A stretch of DNA of 11,545 nt from NCBI GenBank assembly GCA_028565635.1, contig JAOXYB010052334.1, positions 1-11,545 on the forward strand. The letters run 5' to 3'. The notes beneath the pieces were generated by a model. The model was not told the origin of the DNA, did no database searches, and saw nothing but the letters and a program-made list of their open reading frames with translations. Positions 1 through 8,601 of the stretch are shown piece by piece; the first letter of the stretch is position 1, and every line of letters begins with the position of its first letter. The stretch comes from Phoronis ovalis. Taxonomy: Eukaryota; Phoronida; Phoronidae. The translations under genes and the position numbers were made by a program.

Positions 1-815
1 TGTAAAGACAATGTAAAATTTTCATTTAAGAAAGTGGTAAGTTTTTTATTGAATGAATGAAGTATTTTCAAAGATTTAAGTATTAGAGAATTTAAGAATG
101 GGAAATGTTTTGCCATTCATGTTTTATTGAATTTATAGCAAAGACTATACAAAATATCTTTGAAATTAGGTAAGAATGACTCCCGGGAAGAAGAGATTTT
201 AGTATTAGAGAATTTAAGAATGGGAAATGTTTTGCCATTCATGTTTTATTGAATGTATAGGAAAGACTGTACAAAATGTCTTTGAAATTAGGTAAGAATA
301 ACTCCCGGGAGGAACTATCATTGTATGTGTGTGTCATTGATGTGTTCTCCACGATCAAGCTCTGCGCCGAACAATTTTATATCAGCACCACTGTTTTCTT
401 AAATATTGCTCGTAATCAACATTTTGTAGGAGCATATTCCAACAGGAAGTATTTTACTAACAAAGTATGCCAAGGTTAAGTTACAACCCACCAGGGTTTC
501 TATTTATTAATTACCAGTACTTTTTTACAAGCAATTCTACTTATATTTCTTTTAAAAGACAATGAAAACAATTATTTAACATTTTTTTGCTAATGAATGT
601 AATGAGCAATGACATACATTTGATAACTACAGTATATATTTCTTTAATTTATTATTTTGATCAATTGAACTGTGACCTCTAAAACATATATGCTTCATAT
701 TCATAATATGTAATTCCTCTCGCCCAAATAGTCAATTTAAGCAGCGTGATAGGACGAATCTCAAAATCGTCCTGGCCTTGTTTACACAGTGCATTAAATA
801 TGGTTTTGTTTCCAG
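1..815. other. Non-coding stretch, probably intron or upstream of the + strand gene
   Basis: AT-rich sequence ending in the polypyrimidine tract and AG (814-815) before the first recognised + strand exon. It holds the 122-bp tandem duplication described separately. A 67-codon open frame at 276-479 starts inside the duplicated unit and has no recognisable motif, and I do not support it as a gene. No upstream coiled-coil exon of the + gene is visible here. Confidence 0.55.
72..315. repeat. 122-bp tandem duplication (two copies)
   Basis: Unit 1 (72-193) and unit 2 (194-315) align at a constant offset of 122 bases with only about eight mismatches. Both carry the block AGTATTAGAGAATTTAAGAA, then GGGAAATGTTTTGCCATTC, and end in GAAATTAGGTAAGAAT followed by ACTCCCGGGA. 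Each copy therefore contains a good match to a 5' splice donor (AG|GTAAGAAT). The high similarity suggests a recent local duplication. No coding role can be shown. Confidence 0.9.
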
Positions 816-995
816 ACACATCATAAACTGAGTACTATGCTTGGAGTAAAAATGGAACTTGCAGAACTGAAGACAAGATTTAAACGAGAAGAGATGGGCT
901 GGGAGTTGGACAAAAAGAATTTGCAATTAAATTTGGAACAAGCAAGGCAGCAACAAAAAGACTACCAAGAAAAGCTAGAAGAATTGTTTAATAAG
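816..995 (+). CDS. Coiled-coil protein, internal exon A (5'-most exon seen)
   Basis: The exon follows the acceptor TTTTGTTTCCAG and ends at AAG|GTAATT. It is 180 nt, phase 0 at both ends, and encodes 60 residues beginning THHKLSTMLGVK. From about residue 12 on it is strongly charged and helical, rich in E, K, Q and L with heptad-like spacing (ELAELKTRFKREE, later EKLEELFNK), so a coiled coil is the likely fold. The frame is open across the acceptor, so the Met codons at 837 and 849 need not be the start and the true N terminus is probably upstream of the window. The family is not recognised with confidence. The W/E/K spacing and the K-x-E-E-L ending faintly recall the SOGA/MTCL and KIAA0408 coiled-coil proteins, but that is a guess from memory. 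Confidence 0.75.
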
Positions 996-1949
996 GTAAT
1001 TATATTAAACACCTGAAACGGACATAAATGAAACACTTAACGTTTAAATGAAATATTGTGGAATGAAATGTCAATTTGTTTTGGACACAAGTGAAAACCT
1101 TTTGGAGTATATACCAAATCTTTTTTAAAGGAACAGTCGATCTACGTATTCATAAAAAAAATCTGTTTGAAGACCGTCGCCCACTTTATGTGTGGGTCTT
1201 ATAACTCAAAAACAAATTAACTAACTGTTTTGTCAACAAAATACACGGTATTCTGTGTTACTTATACGTTGAGCTTCTTGAATTTAAAAAAGCAAAAACT
1301 TCTTACCTTCCCAGTATGCTATGTTTCTACTAATCACCATTTTAACATTCCAGACAGGGTGAAACACGTGTTGTTGGCTATTTTACCAATTTAAATGTCT
1401 TCCACTACTTGGAAACTGTTTACCTTTACAACAATGCTGTCACTTGGAAACTGTTAATTCATTTTTATTTCTATCACGTTGCGTTTAATTAATAATTGTC
1501 AATAAGTCAAAACAAAAGTAATGAACAAAATACTCGTCTCCATTTTACATGATATTTTCTATAAGGCCAATTCGTGCGATATATCAGAAAAATGCCATTT
1601 GGCAGAATGAGAGTAATTGAGTGACAAATATATGTTGGTACAGAAACATGCTGTTGTAGTGTTTTATCTGGCGAGCATATGTAATAAACACTGTTCAAAA
1701 TATTTTACAGAGCTTCAAAAACAAATTCATCAGCCGTAAATAAGAAAATATCACCTTGAGTAGAATAATTATCCTATTCCACAGATATCACCACCATTAA
1801 TTAAAAGCTTTTCATGAGTTTTGATCACTAGCTTCTTCAAACATACCAACGTTGTTGTTAAAGCTCTGTGTAAATGTTTTACCTGAAATGACTCGACTCA
1901 CTCGAGGTTACCCTTAATCACATTCATTGATTGAATTCATTTCTTTTAG
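996..1949 (+). other. Intron between exons A and B
   Basis: A 954-bp AT-rich intron with GTAATT donor and TTCTTTTAG acceptor. I see no gene, RNA gene or clear repeat in it. A 63-codon open frame on the - strand (1507-1698) has no recognisable features. Confidence 0.65.
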
Positions 1950-2059
1950 ATGAAGCTGTTGAAAGACATTGGTCCTCCATCATCCCCTATAGTCTGTGAA
2001 AACTTGCAAACCATAACAGAGGAGCTACGAAACTTCACGGAAAAACAAACGCATGACAG
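1950..2059 (+). CDS. Coiled-coil protein, internal exon B
   Basis: This 110-nt exon lies between the acceptor TTCTTTTAG and the donor CAG|GTACAT. It starts in phase 0 with MKLLKDIGPPSSP, which continues the helix from exon A, and then has the helical stretch ENLQTITEELRNFTEKQTHD. It ends with two bases (AG) of a split codon, completed as AGC (Ser) by exon C. The phase match on both sides is the main evidence that it belongs to the gene. The initial ATG is an internal Met after splicing, not the start of translation. The PPSSP segment breaks two helical parts. Confidence 0.75.
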
Positions 2060-2866
2060 GTACATCTATCAAATACATTCCTGTTTATTTTTTTCACAAT
2101 ATATAACACATACAGGCGTTTGCTTTATATGTCACTTTGTGCTTAAATCCTTAACTGTATAAAGGCTTATTGAAAATGAATATAAACTGATTTTAAGTGT
2201 TTGGGAAAATGAAATCAGAAATGTCAAAACGGCACATAGAGGTATAGAGTTTTTTGAATATACAAAGTTTGGATAAAAACTGTTTTTCGAGTTTTACGGT
2301 TACATTGTTCCATTTTAACTTATTTCGTTTAATTTCTTGTCAATAAATGGTTTAAGTGAAAACCCCAGTTTATATCCCTTTTGAACAAGACCATAGTTAC
2401 TGTTTTGCTTTCCGCAACAAACCGTCACATCTTTGTGCATGTTACGTATGTTGTTCTATATATAATATAAAGGTGTAATGGTCAAAAATTCAATCACAAT
2501 ATATGTCAGATGTTTTTTATATCCTGCATGGATTTAGGCCCGGACTCTATCGTGTATACGTAAATGTACGAGGCATCTAGGCCTAAACTGTAACACTGAC
2601 GGCATGTATGTTAAAACAAATTAATATTATAATAAAGTTGGAAATTAATTCAGTAGGTGGGGTCTACGTTGAAAGAGATGGGGATAAAATCTAGAAAGTA
2701 TTACAATAAATTGTAAAAAAATACCACGACTTATAACTAACTCCAGAATTCTGAAAAATAGCTTTTTGACAAAGCGAAACGTCGGTTGTGGGTCGTGTTA
2801 ACTTTTTTTTCCAATTTTGCAATTTGTTTATTTGTTACTTGTCTTACCGTTTTTTTTCTGTTGTAG
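2060..2866 (+). other. Intron between exons B and C
   Basis: An 807-bp AT-rich intron ending in a long T-tract and TTGTTGTAG. Near its 3' end (about 2768-2803) lies AAGCGAAACGTCGG followed by GTTGTGGGTCGTG. GAAACGTCGG-type strings are, as I recall, common in ends of some invertebrate retroelements, but no element boundary can be shown here. Nothing else is recognisable. Confidence 0.55.
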
Positions 2867-3971
2867 CCAATCTGTGCAACTGGATTTAAACAGTCTTATC
2901 TTTCGAGATACAGACAAATCAAGAGTTGTAGACAAATCACCTACAAGAAGTCGCATTCTGGCCAAATTTACGTACGGCTCACAAAGTGCTGCTTTAAAAG
3001 CAGAACCCTCAACTAACTCCCCAGAATTAAGTCGTAGCCAAAGATCCTCAATGTCCCCTGTCAGGAAATTAACAAATCTTCCTGGTCCTCCACCTAGTAT
3101 GCTGATATCGAGTCCAAACTGGCGTAGCACATCTCCACAACCACCTCTGTCTTTGACAATGTCAGTGAGAGGATCACGTTTCAAGAAAAGTTATTCAATT
3201 GATACTCCAACGGAGGAGAGTTTATGGATGCCATTTCACGATACGAAATCTGCTGTCCTAGAGCAGACAATGAACACTGATTATATGACTATGCCAACTA
3301 TAGAGATTACATCACCTCTCAGTGGAGCAAATGGGAGACCAACAACATTACCAGCAAATATAAAAATTGGTGACTCTTCACCTAAGAGTCATCCAAAAGT
3401 TGACAATTCAACGCCCGCAGAAATCACAAAAGCAGGTAAAACTCCCAAATCAGCAAGAATGAAATTTTTTGAAGGATTCTTAAGTCTTCAATTTGATAAG
3501 AAGTCAGACTCAAAGCGGAAATATAAACGATCTTCCTCAGTAGAAGACCAAATCTATGAAAGTGATTCCGAAGCTTCTACAACAAACACTGGCCAAAAAA
3601 AATCTACAGAAAAACGGAAACTTTTCAAAAAGGCACAAAGTTTAGATACCTCACCAGTTGGCGAAGGAGTAAAAAACATGGGTGTAAACTTACTAAAACC
3701 AGGTGCTCCATCATCTTATGACCCTCCAAAAGTAGAAACTCCGACGCCAACAAAAGAACCCAAACGCTCATTTTTTAAGAAACGTTCAAGTAGTGTAGAC
3801 ACTAAACTTCCTCCACCAGACACTCCGTCCTCAACTTGTTCAAGTCCTATTGGTAGAGACATAAGTGACTGTAGCATTTCCAGCAGGCTATCCAAAATTA
3901 GTGGTGTCAGTATAGTCAGTGGTACAACATCTGCTTCAAGTCTACGAAGACAATCTTCTGAAGAATTTTTG
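2867..3971 (+). CDS. Large exon C: disordered, basic, Ser/Pro-rich region with repeated S-[VIL]-[DE] motifs
   Basis: The exon starts after the acceptor TTTTTTTTCTGTTGTAG. The first base completes a Ser codon from exon B, then 368 codons run open to the donor TTG|GTAGGT. The open frame can be read back to an ATG at 2817, but that part is intron (poly-T acceptor). The product is almost entirely low-complexity: rich in S, P, T and K, with no membrane segment or enzyme motif. It carries a series of basic motifs: FKKSYSIDT, YKRSSSVED, FKKAQSLDT, FFKKRSSSVDT and LRRQSSEEF. These resemble targets of basophilic kinases and 14-3-3 docking sites (inference). Many S/T-P pairs suggest proline-directed phosphorylation. 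One more structured segment is MKFFEGFLSLQFDKK. The exon ends in phase 0, so either downstream terminal exon can be joined. Likely role: cytoskeletal or cortical scaffold, inferred only from the coiled-coil plus disordered layout. Confidence 0.85.
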
Positions 3972-4265
3972 GTAGGTTAATTTTGTTGATATGATACTTT
4001 GACTTAACATTATGCCATATGAGTGATTTCTCGTCTCTAGTTTATTATGATTTCATAGTCGCATTCATATAAAACAGACATGAGAAATTCACCGAGATAT
4101 TTTTTAATGCGCACTTTTTAGGTACAACTGTCAACTACACCCGTTTTGTTGTAACAAATTTCCTGTTATCACTTTGTATTCTAGGTAATTCTTTGGTAAT
4201 AGATGTTTATGATTAGTTTTTGTCTGTTTTGTTGTGTCATTGGTTTTTTGAAAATATTTGTACAG

Positions 4266-4346
4266 AGAGCAACAGCCAGATCTTTATCAGGTGGTAAGGG
4301 TGCTGGTAAATTATCATGGTTACAAAAATTTGGACGTAAAAAATAG
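4266..4346 (+). CDS. Alternative C-terminal exon D (short basic tail, stop at its last codon)
   Basis: This exon follows the acceptor AATATTTGTACAG and starts in phase 0, compatible with exon C. It encodes 26 residues, starting RATARSLSGGKG and ending LSWLQKFGRKK, then TAG (4344-4346). The codon TAG is directly followed by GTATGT, so TAG|GTATGT is also a plausible 5' splice donor and the exon may be an 81-nt cassette. In that case the stop would sit at the exon edge and the downstream exon would become 3' UTR, unlikely to trigger decay. The tail is basic, with a short amphipathic stretch. With this end the visible part of the protein would be 491 residues. An alternative internal donor (GGTG|GTAAGG, about 4293) is possible but changes the frame. 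Confidence 0.65.
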   Translation, partial: RATARSLSGGKGAGKLSWLQKFGRKK

Positions 4347-4916
4347 GTATGTCAGTCCTGTGTGATCATTCTTCACGATAGGTGCACTGTTACACATAAT
4401 GTACATGTAGTTACTACCGTGTGTTTTCTGCAGTTTTCAACGAAGGAATTATGTACACTTCTGCAAGTATAGCATTAGAGGGAATAGAAGCTAAATCAAA
4501 ATTAATTTTAAAAAATGTAATTAACTTTGGCTATTTCAAGTTTGTTTAGTGCCTGGGAGGATTCTTGGATGTATCGCGGTAAACACTGTGTACTGTAGGT
4601 CTCTAGAACATAAAAACACCCGTTGAAAACTGCATCAATAACCAATCCACAAACTTACTGAATGCTCCTATTATTCCTATGCTATGTATAAGAATTGTTC
4701 TACCCACAGGAACCGAAACCTTCCTAGTGATGATTTGTTTTGAACCTGTTTGACTACTTGACAACGTTTAATTATGTCTGTAAGTTTCCCTATAGATACT
4801 AGATACAGAATCCTAGCTTGCTTCAGCTTAGCTAACCAACATTTCTCCAAACCCGAACTCATGTTTCTTTTAACCCGTTTATGATACTTCTAAATTAAGA
4901 TATACTTTTACTAACT

Positions 4917-5377
4917 CCCGGGGGGCACTTCCTATATCGGTCTATATATACATATGCCGCCCTTCAGGGTCGCTTTTTTGGGCTACCAGGATATTTCAGG
5001 GTGGGTCATTGGGCTACCAGGATATTTCAGGGTGGGTCATTTTCACTTCTGGGATATTTCAGGGTGGTTATTTGACGTCAAGGGGATATTTCAGGGTGTT
5101 TTTTTAAAGATATTTTAGAGTGGCATAGGATTGCTACACCAGAAAGTTAAATACTTTTAAGCGTTAGCCTTATTTGGGCGTTATAGGAGTACGATAGAAG
5201 TGGAAATTACCTTTTTTTTTTTGCTTGTCATTTTTTTTCTGTCAGCACGGAGACGATTTTTGGGGCCAAGGATATTTCAGGGTAGGTATTTTGTCAATTC
5301 CGGGGATATTTTAGGGTCAGGGTTTGGACCCCTGGGCTTCACACCCCTACCTCATATAAAAGAGAGTGCCCCCCGGG
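4917..5377. mobile_element. Non-autonomous DNA transposon (MITE), 13-bp TIRs, 8-bp target duplication
   Basis: The left end CCCGGGGGGCACT (4917-4929) and the right end AGTGCCCCCCGGG (5365-5377) are perfect inverted repeats. They are flanked by identical 8-bp direct repeats TACTAACT (4909-4916 and 5378-5385), the expected target site duplication. The element is 461 bp and has no transposase frame, so it would have been moved in trans. An 8-bp duplication fits hAT and some other superfamilies. The TIR does not match the CAGGG start I associate with hAT, so the superfamily is left open. The interior has an array of GGATATTTCAGGGT motifs. Intact ends and duplication suggest a fairly young insertion. 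Confidence 0.9.
4981..5320. repeat. Internal GATATTTCAGGGT array of the MITE
   Basis: Seven copies or near copies of GATATTTCAGGGT begin at about 4990, 5021, 5053, 5085, 5109 (degenerate), 5271 and 5305 (degenerate). The first four are 31-32 bp apart, and the first two share the longer unit GGGCTACCAGGATATTTCAG plus GGTGGGTCATT. Such subterminal or internal repeats can serve as transposase binding sites in MITEs, but that role is inference here. Confidence 0.85.
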
Positions 5378-5907
5378 TACTAACTGTTTGAAATTATTTT
5401 AAAATTAATTACAAAAGCGGTGATGCTATTCGCATGTTTTAGCAATTATGCTAACAATTTTGTTTTATTATTTATTCAATTATTAGCAGCATACCGTGTG
5501 TTAATTATTCGCATGTTAAAACACTAATACTTATTTTATTCACCTGACTATTAAAATTAATTAAATTACTGTGTCATATCATTGTCGTATGTTATATTTA
5601 ATAAACGGTTATTATTTCAGCTTTTTTGCTTATACGTATAACGCATTTTCGAAATATTTCTGGCCTGTTATTATACTATTAATTAAATTGAACATACTAG
5701 CTAAGCAAGAACAGGCAAATTGCCCATAAGTTTATGTTATCATATCGATACCTACTTATCCTCTTCGTCCCTGGTGGGACACAAGGCCTGTATTGTATCA
5801 ATAATTAGCTGTCATTATATTTAGGGATTACGGTAAAACGTCAAACAAGGCGTAAATAATTAATGAGCTGCATTAGATTCTGTATGACTAAAGCATTTGT
5901 TTTCCAG

Positions 5908-6117
5908 GATTTGGCAGATTCACACAAAGGTGTATCGTCACACAATTGGTCACAGATACCACCACTTTTCCGGCCCACAACGTTGCCGCTACATAAAACA
6001 TCTCACCGGTGGCAAAGAACGCAATCTGTAGAATTCGCAGCCGAGTTTCCGGTTATATCACCTCGAATTGCACCAAATAACACTTTAGAAACAGGATTCA
6101 CCGAAACTGCTGTATAG
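5908..6117 (+). CDS. Alternative C-terminal exon E (69-residue tail ending in a PDZ ligand)
   Basis: The exon begins after the acceptor GCATTTGTTTTCCAG in phase 0, so it fits directly onto exon C (…EEFL|DLADSHKGV…). It has 69 codons and a TAG at 6115-6117. The residues WQRTQSVEF match the basic S-[VIL]-[DE] motif that recurs in exon C, good internal evidence that this exon belongs to the same protein. The last residues are TETAV: Thr at -2 and Val at 0 form a class I PDZ-binding motif, so this isoform could dock to a PDZ scaffold (inference from a well-known motif). If exon D is included with its stop, this exon becomes 3' UTR. With this end the visible protein would be 534 residues. Confidence 0.65.
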   Translation, partial: DLADSHKGVSSHNWSQIPPLFRPTTLPLHKTSHRWQRTQSVEFAAEFPVISPRIAPNNTLETGFTETAV

Positions 6118-6294
6118 TATTAATATGCAAAATTGTTCTTGTCTCTACGTTTCTTTCCCTTTCATGTCTTTCGTTTCGATAAAGGAATAATACGTTCTCT
6201 TATTCCTTGAAACTAATTTTCATTCTTCTGTTTTATCAAGAACGCACTCTTTTATGGACATTATTTAAATCTGGTATTGTTTATTTCTCATAAA

Positions 6295-6300
6295 AATAAA
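6295..6300 (+). promoter_or_regulatory. Candidate poly(A) signal AATAAA
   Basis: AATAAA about 180 bp after the exon E stop codon, in an AT-rich context. This is the nearest canonical signal and would give a short 3' UTR. Such hexamers are frequent by chance in DNA this AT-rich. Confidence 0.35.
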
Positions 6301-7013
6301 TTTTATAATTGCAAGTTCCATACCGTATTCTAATCGAATGGTGTAGAGTGTTTTAAAATATCTAATATTGCGAAAGCAATATGTTATATTCTAAAACAAA
6401 AGTATTGAAGGAATTTGCTAATGTTTGCAATTTGGATTGCACTTGTTGTAAAACCACAATTACTTGAAAGCAATTAATTTTTTGTGCAAAAGGATGTTTA
6501 CAGACAGATATTAAAACAGTAAGTTTATGATTGTAAGACTAAACATTAATATGCCGATTCTGCTATGTAAACGCTGGACTATATTATAGCCTAGTTATGA
6601 TAGTCCCAGGTAAACGGGGCATATGTTCGTCGTTTGTTTAATAGTTTATGTATAATTATGAAATGCAAGAAATGTTTTTAAAAAGTTTTGTATATTAACA
6701 AGGATGAACAATGTTAATACTGCAAGTGCAACTGAAAGATTTTACCGATATAAGCAAATGACTGTATTTATTGTTATGTCACAAAAATTACACGTCACGT
6801 GAATATGAGCCCCGTCAACAATTACACAAACGACCTAGGCCGACTTTCTCATCCGGACACTCCATCCTACTTGCAATGATTAGGAAACAGAGTTTTTGTT
6901 CTTTGTTTTTATTTTCATTGATAAGTGTTTTAAGTAACCTACTCACTGGTTTGAGTTTGAATTGTGTGCAAATTTTTTTTTAATTTATTGTGGTCTATTT
7001 ATTTTATATCCAA

Positions 7014-7019
7014 ATAAAT
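7014..7019 (+). promoter_or_regulatory. Candidate poly(A) signal AATAAA, copy 1 of the duplication
   Basis: AATAAA in CCAAATAAATGTACTCCACTG, inside unit 1 of the tandem duplication and preceded by a T-rich run. It could serve as an alternative cleavage signal for the + gene. Confidence 0.35.
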
Positions 7020-7231
7020 GTACTCCACTGCTAGCTAAACTGTTTGATTTTTGTTCATCTAAATTTATGAAGGAAACAAGCACATCCTGCTTACAATGAT
7101 TAGGAAACAGATAGTTTTTGTTTTTATTTTCACTGATAAGTGTTTTAAGTAACCTACTCACTGGTTTGAGTTTGAATTGTGTGCAACAAAATTTCTAATT
7201 TATTGTGGTCTATTTGTTTAATTTATATTCA

Positions 7232-7237
7232 AATAAA
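7232..7237 (+). promoter_or_regulatory. Candidate poly(A) signal AATAAA, copy 2 of the duplication
   Basis: The equivalent AATAAA in unit 2 (TCAAATAAATGTACTTCACTG). A TGATTGGTT stretch follows that could act as a downstream element. It is the last AATAAA on this strand that is plausibly part of the + gene before the repeat-rich intergenic region. Confidence 0.35.
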
Positions 7238-7317
7238 TGTACTTCACTGATTGGTTAAAAGTATGCTAGCTAAACTGTTTGATTTTTGTTCATCTAAATT
7301 TATGAAGGAAACAAGCA

Positions 7318-7885
7318 AAATTATATTTAACTTTTAAAATTTTATTTTATACCAGGTTAATCAAAACACAAACCATGTAAACTAAATTCATTACCAAAAT
7401 AATGCATATATCTGGTGAAAGTGTAATTTATATAAAAAATATAGAATTAAATAATGCAAAACCCTGATCCAATACATGAAAACACTAGCAAAATACAAAT
7501 GCTAATACTTCCACAGATTTAATATTGCTCAACTGGTAAATAAGGAATACATAATTATATATACATAATACACAACAAAACAACAGCATAACTGGTCCAG
7601 ATATTATCCTGCCAAGTAAACCCTATATCATGCGAGACCAATAAGAAAATAACATCAGCAGATCTATTATGTACCTTGTATAAGGTTAACAATAAACTTT
7701 AACTTAAAATTATAATACTGATAACAAGACATATGTCATGTCAGATGATTATAACATCTTTAGGATTACATCACACTAGGCTCAAATATGGTTTGTAGCC
7801 CCAATTTACAGGTGGACAGTGCAATCTTTGAAGTAGTTACTTTAAGCGCTACATAAGTAAAGCAATGTGCCAAATACAATAAATT
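7318..7885. other. AT-rich intergenic DNA, nothing recognised
   Basis: This stretch between the convergent genes is very AT-rich, with short A/T runs. Neither strand shows an open frame, splice-compatible exon, RNA gene or clear repeat. The last 75 bp may be the worn tail of another copy of the repeat that follows, since GAAGTAGTTA (7830) recurs at 8311. Confidence 0.5.
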
Positions 7886-8545
7886 CAAAGATTCAGATTG
7901 ATCCATTTTCCAAAGTCATTCAAAAATCCCACCTAGCTTAATACACCCACCCACCCATCTATGGCCTACAGAAAACTATCTTTAAATTGCCCAGTCTTCG
8001 GCACATGGCACAAGGTAAATACACCAAAGTACCCTCTCGAGAACAAACATGGCTGACAGATGGCCATATTGGAAGTAATCAAGGTCGAAATTAAAAGACC
8101 TGTATTTACCCTGTACCAAATATGAAGCTGATCCGATAGAAACTGAAGTGTTAGGCACAACTAAAAATATCAAAGATTCGAAAAGTGACATGCCCTCATG
8201 GGAACAAACATGGCTGCCATATTGGTAGTAATTTAGGTCATTAATTAAACAAGACCTGTACTTTGGCGTATATACCTTGTAACGAATACGAAGCTGATCA
8301 GATAAAAACTGAAGTAGTTATTGTGAGACAAAGAAAGGGTCACACACAAGCAAAAATGGCAAAGATTCGGATTGGTGTTTTATGCACTTTACAAGGTCAA
8401 TTAACAGTGTCACCTAGCCCAATTTTCCCACACCAACCTCTCGGGAACAAACATGGCCACCAGTCGGCCATATTGGCAGTAATCTGGGTCAAAATTACAA
8501 CTGACCTTTATTTACCCTGTACTGAACATGAAGCTGATCGGGTAA
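7886..8545. repeat. Diverged direct-repeat block, about three units
   Basis: Units start at about 7886, 8171 and 8360 with CAAAGATTCGGATTG-like sequence. Each contains CTCTCGGGAACAAACATGGC (about 8033, 8195 and 8438), GGCCATATTGG(T/A/C)AGTAAT, a GGTCAAAATTA-like stretch, GACCTGTATTTACCCTGTAC-like sequence, and GAAGCTGATC(C/A/G)GATA. Unit 1 is the longest (285 bp) and includes the CACCCACCCACCC tract; units 2 and 3 are about 190 bp because of internal deletions. Divergence is clear, so the array is older than the other duplications here. A 108-codon frame (8263-8589) runs through the block and is a by-product of it. The pattern suits an interspersed or satellite-like repeat family of the genome; family unknown. 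Confidence 0.85.
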
Positions 8546-8601
8546 AATACTACGACTATATGCTCAGCTGCTTGTGTGGATGGGCATAAAAAGAAAAGGT
8601 T

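Larger units (their letters stand above)
4347..5907 (+). other. Intron or 3' UTR between the two alternative C-terminal exons
   Basis: Depending on isoform this is intron or the 3' UTR of the short form. It holds the 461-bp MITE at 4917-5377. The remainder is AT-rich, with no other gene evident; the part from 5386 to 5860 is especially rich in ATTAAT-type sequence. It ends in the acceptor CATTTGTTTTCCAG before exon E. Open frames here (4677-4862 on -, 5200-5391 on +) are chance; the second lies inside the MITE. Confidence 0.6.
6118..7260 (+). other. Presumed 3' UTR of the + strand gene
   Basis: AT-rich sequence after the exon E stop with no open frame of note (6771-6983 is chance). Three AATAAA hexamers occur (6295, 7014 and 7232). 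The last two lie in the two copies of a tandem duplication. Which one is used cannot be read from the sequence. Confidence 0.5.
6863..7317 (+). repeat. Tandem duplication (220 + 235 bp) with poly(A) signals
   Basis: Unit 1 (6863-7082) and unit 2 (7083-7317) share long, nearly identical blocks: CAATGATTAGGAAACAG, GATAAGTGTTTTAAGTAACC, TACTCACTGGTTTGAGTTTG, AAATAAATGTACT, and CTAGCTAAACTGTTTGATTT through GAAGGAAACAAGC. Unit 2 has a small insertion (GATTGGTTAAAAGTATG) before CTAGC. Each unit carries one AATAAA. Confidence 0.9.

Noticed and set aside
2768-2803. AAGCGAAACGTCGG… as the end of a retroelement
   Set aside because: The string is reminiscent of repeat ends in some invertebrate genomes, but there is no terminal structure, target duplication or reverse transcriptase frame to support an element.
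2817-2866. A hydrophobic start (Met then many L, F, C) at the front of the large open frame, looking like a signal peptide
   Set aside because: It is the translated T-rich polypyrimidine tract of the splice acceptor; TTGTTGTAG at 2858-2866 and the phase match with exon B place the real exon start at 2867.
2828-3184. A 118-codon - strand open frame
   Set aside because: Antisense shadow of exon C, including the antisense of its poly-T acceptor tract.
4477-4875. Possible further exon or gene on the - strand (61-codon frame 4677-4862)
   Set aside because: No convincing acceptor/donor pair, no recognisable protein features, and base composition like the surrounding intron.
5200-5391. A 63-codon + strand open frame
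   Set aside because: It lies mostly inside the MITE and crosses its right end; no similarity to a transposase.
8263-8589. A 108-codon + strand open frame
   Set aside because: It runs across the diverged repeat block and its periodicity follows the DNA repeat; no protein motif is visible.
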